DNA from: Halorubrum sp. F4
GTDB lineage: Archaea > Halobacteriota > Halobacteria > Halobacteriales > Haloferacaceae
Assembly: GCF_027257195.1 (NCBI RefSeq)
Contig: NZ_JAPDFS010000003.1
Span: forward strand, 393,018 to 457,017
Length of the DNA: 64,000 nt
Direction: 5' to 3'
Shown here piece after piece: positions 63,708 to 64,000 of this stretch (positions within the stretch are counted from its first letter, which is position 1; the number at the start of each line of letters is the position of its first letter). The translations under genes and the position numbers were made by a program. The notes under the pieces were generated by a model. That model was not told where the DNA came from and ran no database searches. It saw nothing but the letters and a program-made list of their open reading frames with translations.

Positions 63708-64000
63708 TACGGGTCCGTCGAGCCGGATCATATCTCGTTTCGTCCACGACGGCGTGACCGTTTTCGAGAGATTCGCGAGCGGTTCGTTCCTGGGCCCACT
63801 TCGGTGAATCGTCCGTCGGAGTCCGCCTGCATATCCACCTTTTTCTCGTCCTCAGAAATCTCCGATTTCTGATGGGCTGCACGAGAGCTCTGCTCTCGTG
63901 AACGTCGGGTTCTCTCGCTCACTGGGTTCGCTTCGAGAATCACTCCTCGAAAACCCTGGAGGGAAAAAGCCGACTCCGCCGTCTTCGACGGCTCCGTCGG
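63708..64000. repeat. Non-coding tail with perfect three-base-loop hairpins
   Basis: No gene is seen. Three perfect stem-loops with three-base loops: TCAGAAATC/GATTTCTGA (63852-63872), CACGAGAGC/GCTCTCGTG (63880-63900) and GCCGTC/GACGGC (63978-63992). A T-rich stretch (63838-63844) might end htpX transcription. The same hairpin style occurs at 48431-48470, next to the dispersed repeat. Confidence 0.6.

Noticed and set aside
1-64000. CRISPR arrays, insertion sequences or integrases
   Set aside because: No regular repeat-spacer pattern and no transposase or recombinase motifs were seen on either strand.

Overview
The window comes from a haloarchaeon, probably Halorubrum or a close relative. 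The evidence is a GC-rich genome, strongly acidic proteins, many TATA boxes 25-30 bases before a start codon (leaderless transcripts), a haloarchaeal archaellum locus, HalX-type signalling, Tat lipoproteins and an intein-containing MCM helicase. No transposase, integrase, CRISPR array or rRNA was seen. The only complete RNA gene is tRNA-Val(UAC).

Layout. 1-1766: the end of an oligoendopeptidase F gene. 1767-15178: an isolated pair of giant overlapping genes (1736 and about 2656 residues) of unknown function, behind one promoter with a palindromic operator. 15327-22838: an M29 aminopeptidase, a LutC/LutB-type lactate oxidation pair, and pheST for phenylalanyl-tRNA synthetase. pheST is preceded by a 24-codon open frame rich in phenylalanine codons. 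22916-31334 (minus strand): a compact cluster around the MCM helicase gene. Upstream of mcm is a TRAM protein; downstream are four uncharacterised haloarchaeal proteins, a short MinD/ParA ATPase and an HtpX-like protein that lacks the zinc site. 31468-35988: a lipoprotein, a Ski2/Hel308-class helicase, a SHOCT membrane protein and a DUF192 protein. 36048-36491: tRNA-Val, followed by tRNA-like debris and a dispersed repeat. 36492-43631: methionine synthesis genes metX and metY, a GH3 beta-glucosidase, a DHH phosphoesterase and a HalX response regulator. 43810-49105: a KaiC/RAD55-like ATPase, a winged-helix regulator, a small membrane protein, two archaellins, an unknown protein, a second copy of the dispersed repeat and a zinc-ribbon membrane protein. 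49331-61191: a surface glycoprotein, then cheY-cheC-cheD and the archaellum motor operon arlCE-F-G-H-I-J. 61251-63707: a lipoprotein, an NAD-dependent epimerase and HtpX. 63708-64000: non-coding, with a run of small perfect hairpins.

How the genes work together. The right half is a motility island: filament subunits (arlA), switch and adaptor components (arlCE, cheY, cheC, cheD), stator-like parts (arlF, arlG), the KaiC-like regulator arlH, the ATPase arlI and the membrane platform arlJ. The middle holds replication and repair functions (MCM, DHH nuclease, Ski2 helicase). The metY-metX pair makes homocysteine from homoserine.

The best candidates for new biology are: the giant gene pair with its operator; the putative phenylalanine leader peptide of pheST; the recoded AT-rich patch over the MCM Walker A motif beside an intein that carries helix-turn-helix motifs; the archaellin with a tandemly duplicated outer domain; and the HtpX-like pseudo-peptidase encoded with a MinD-type ATPase.
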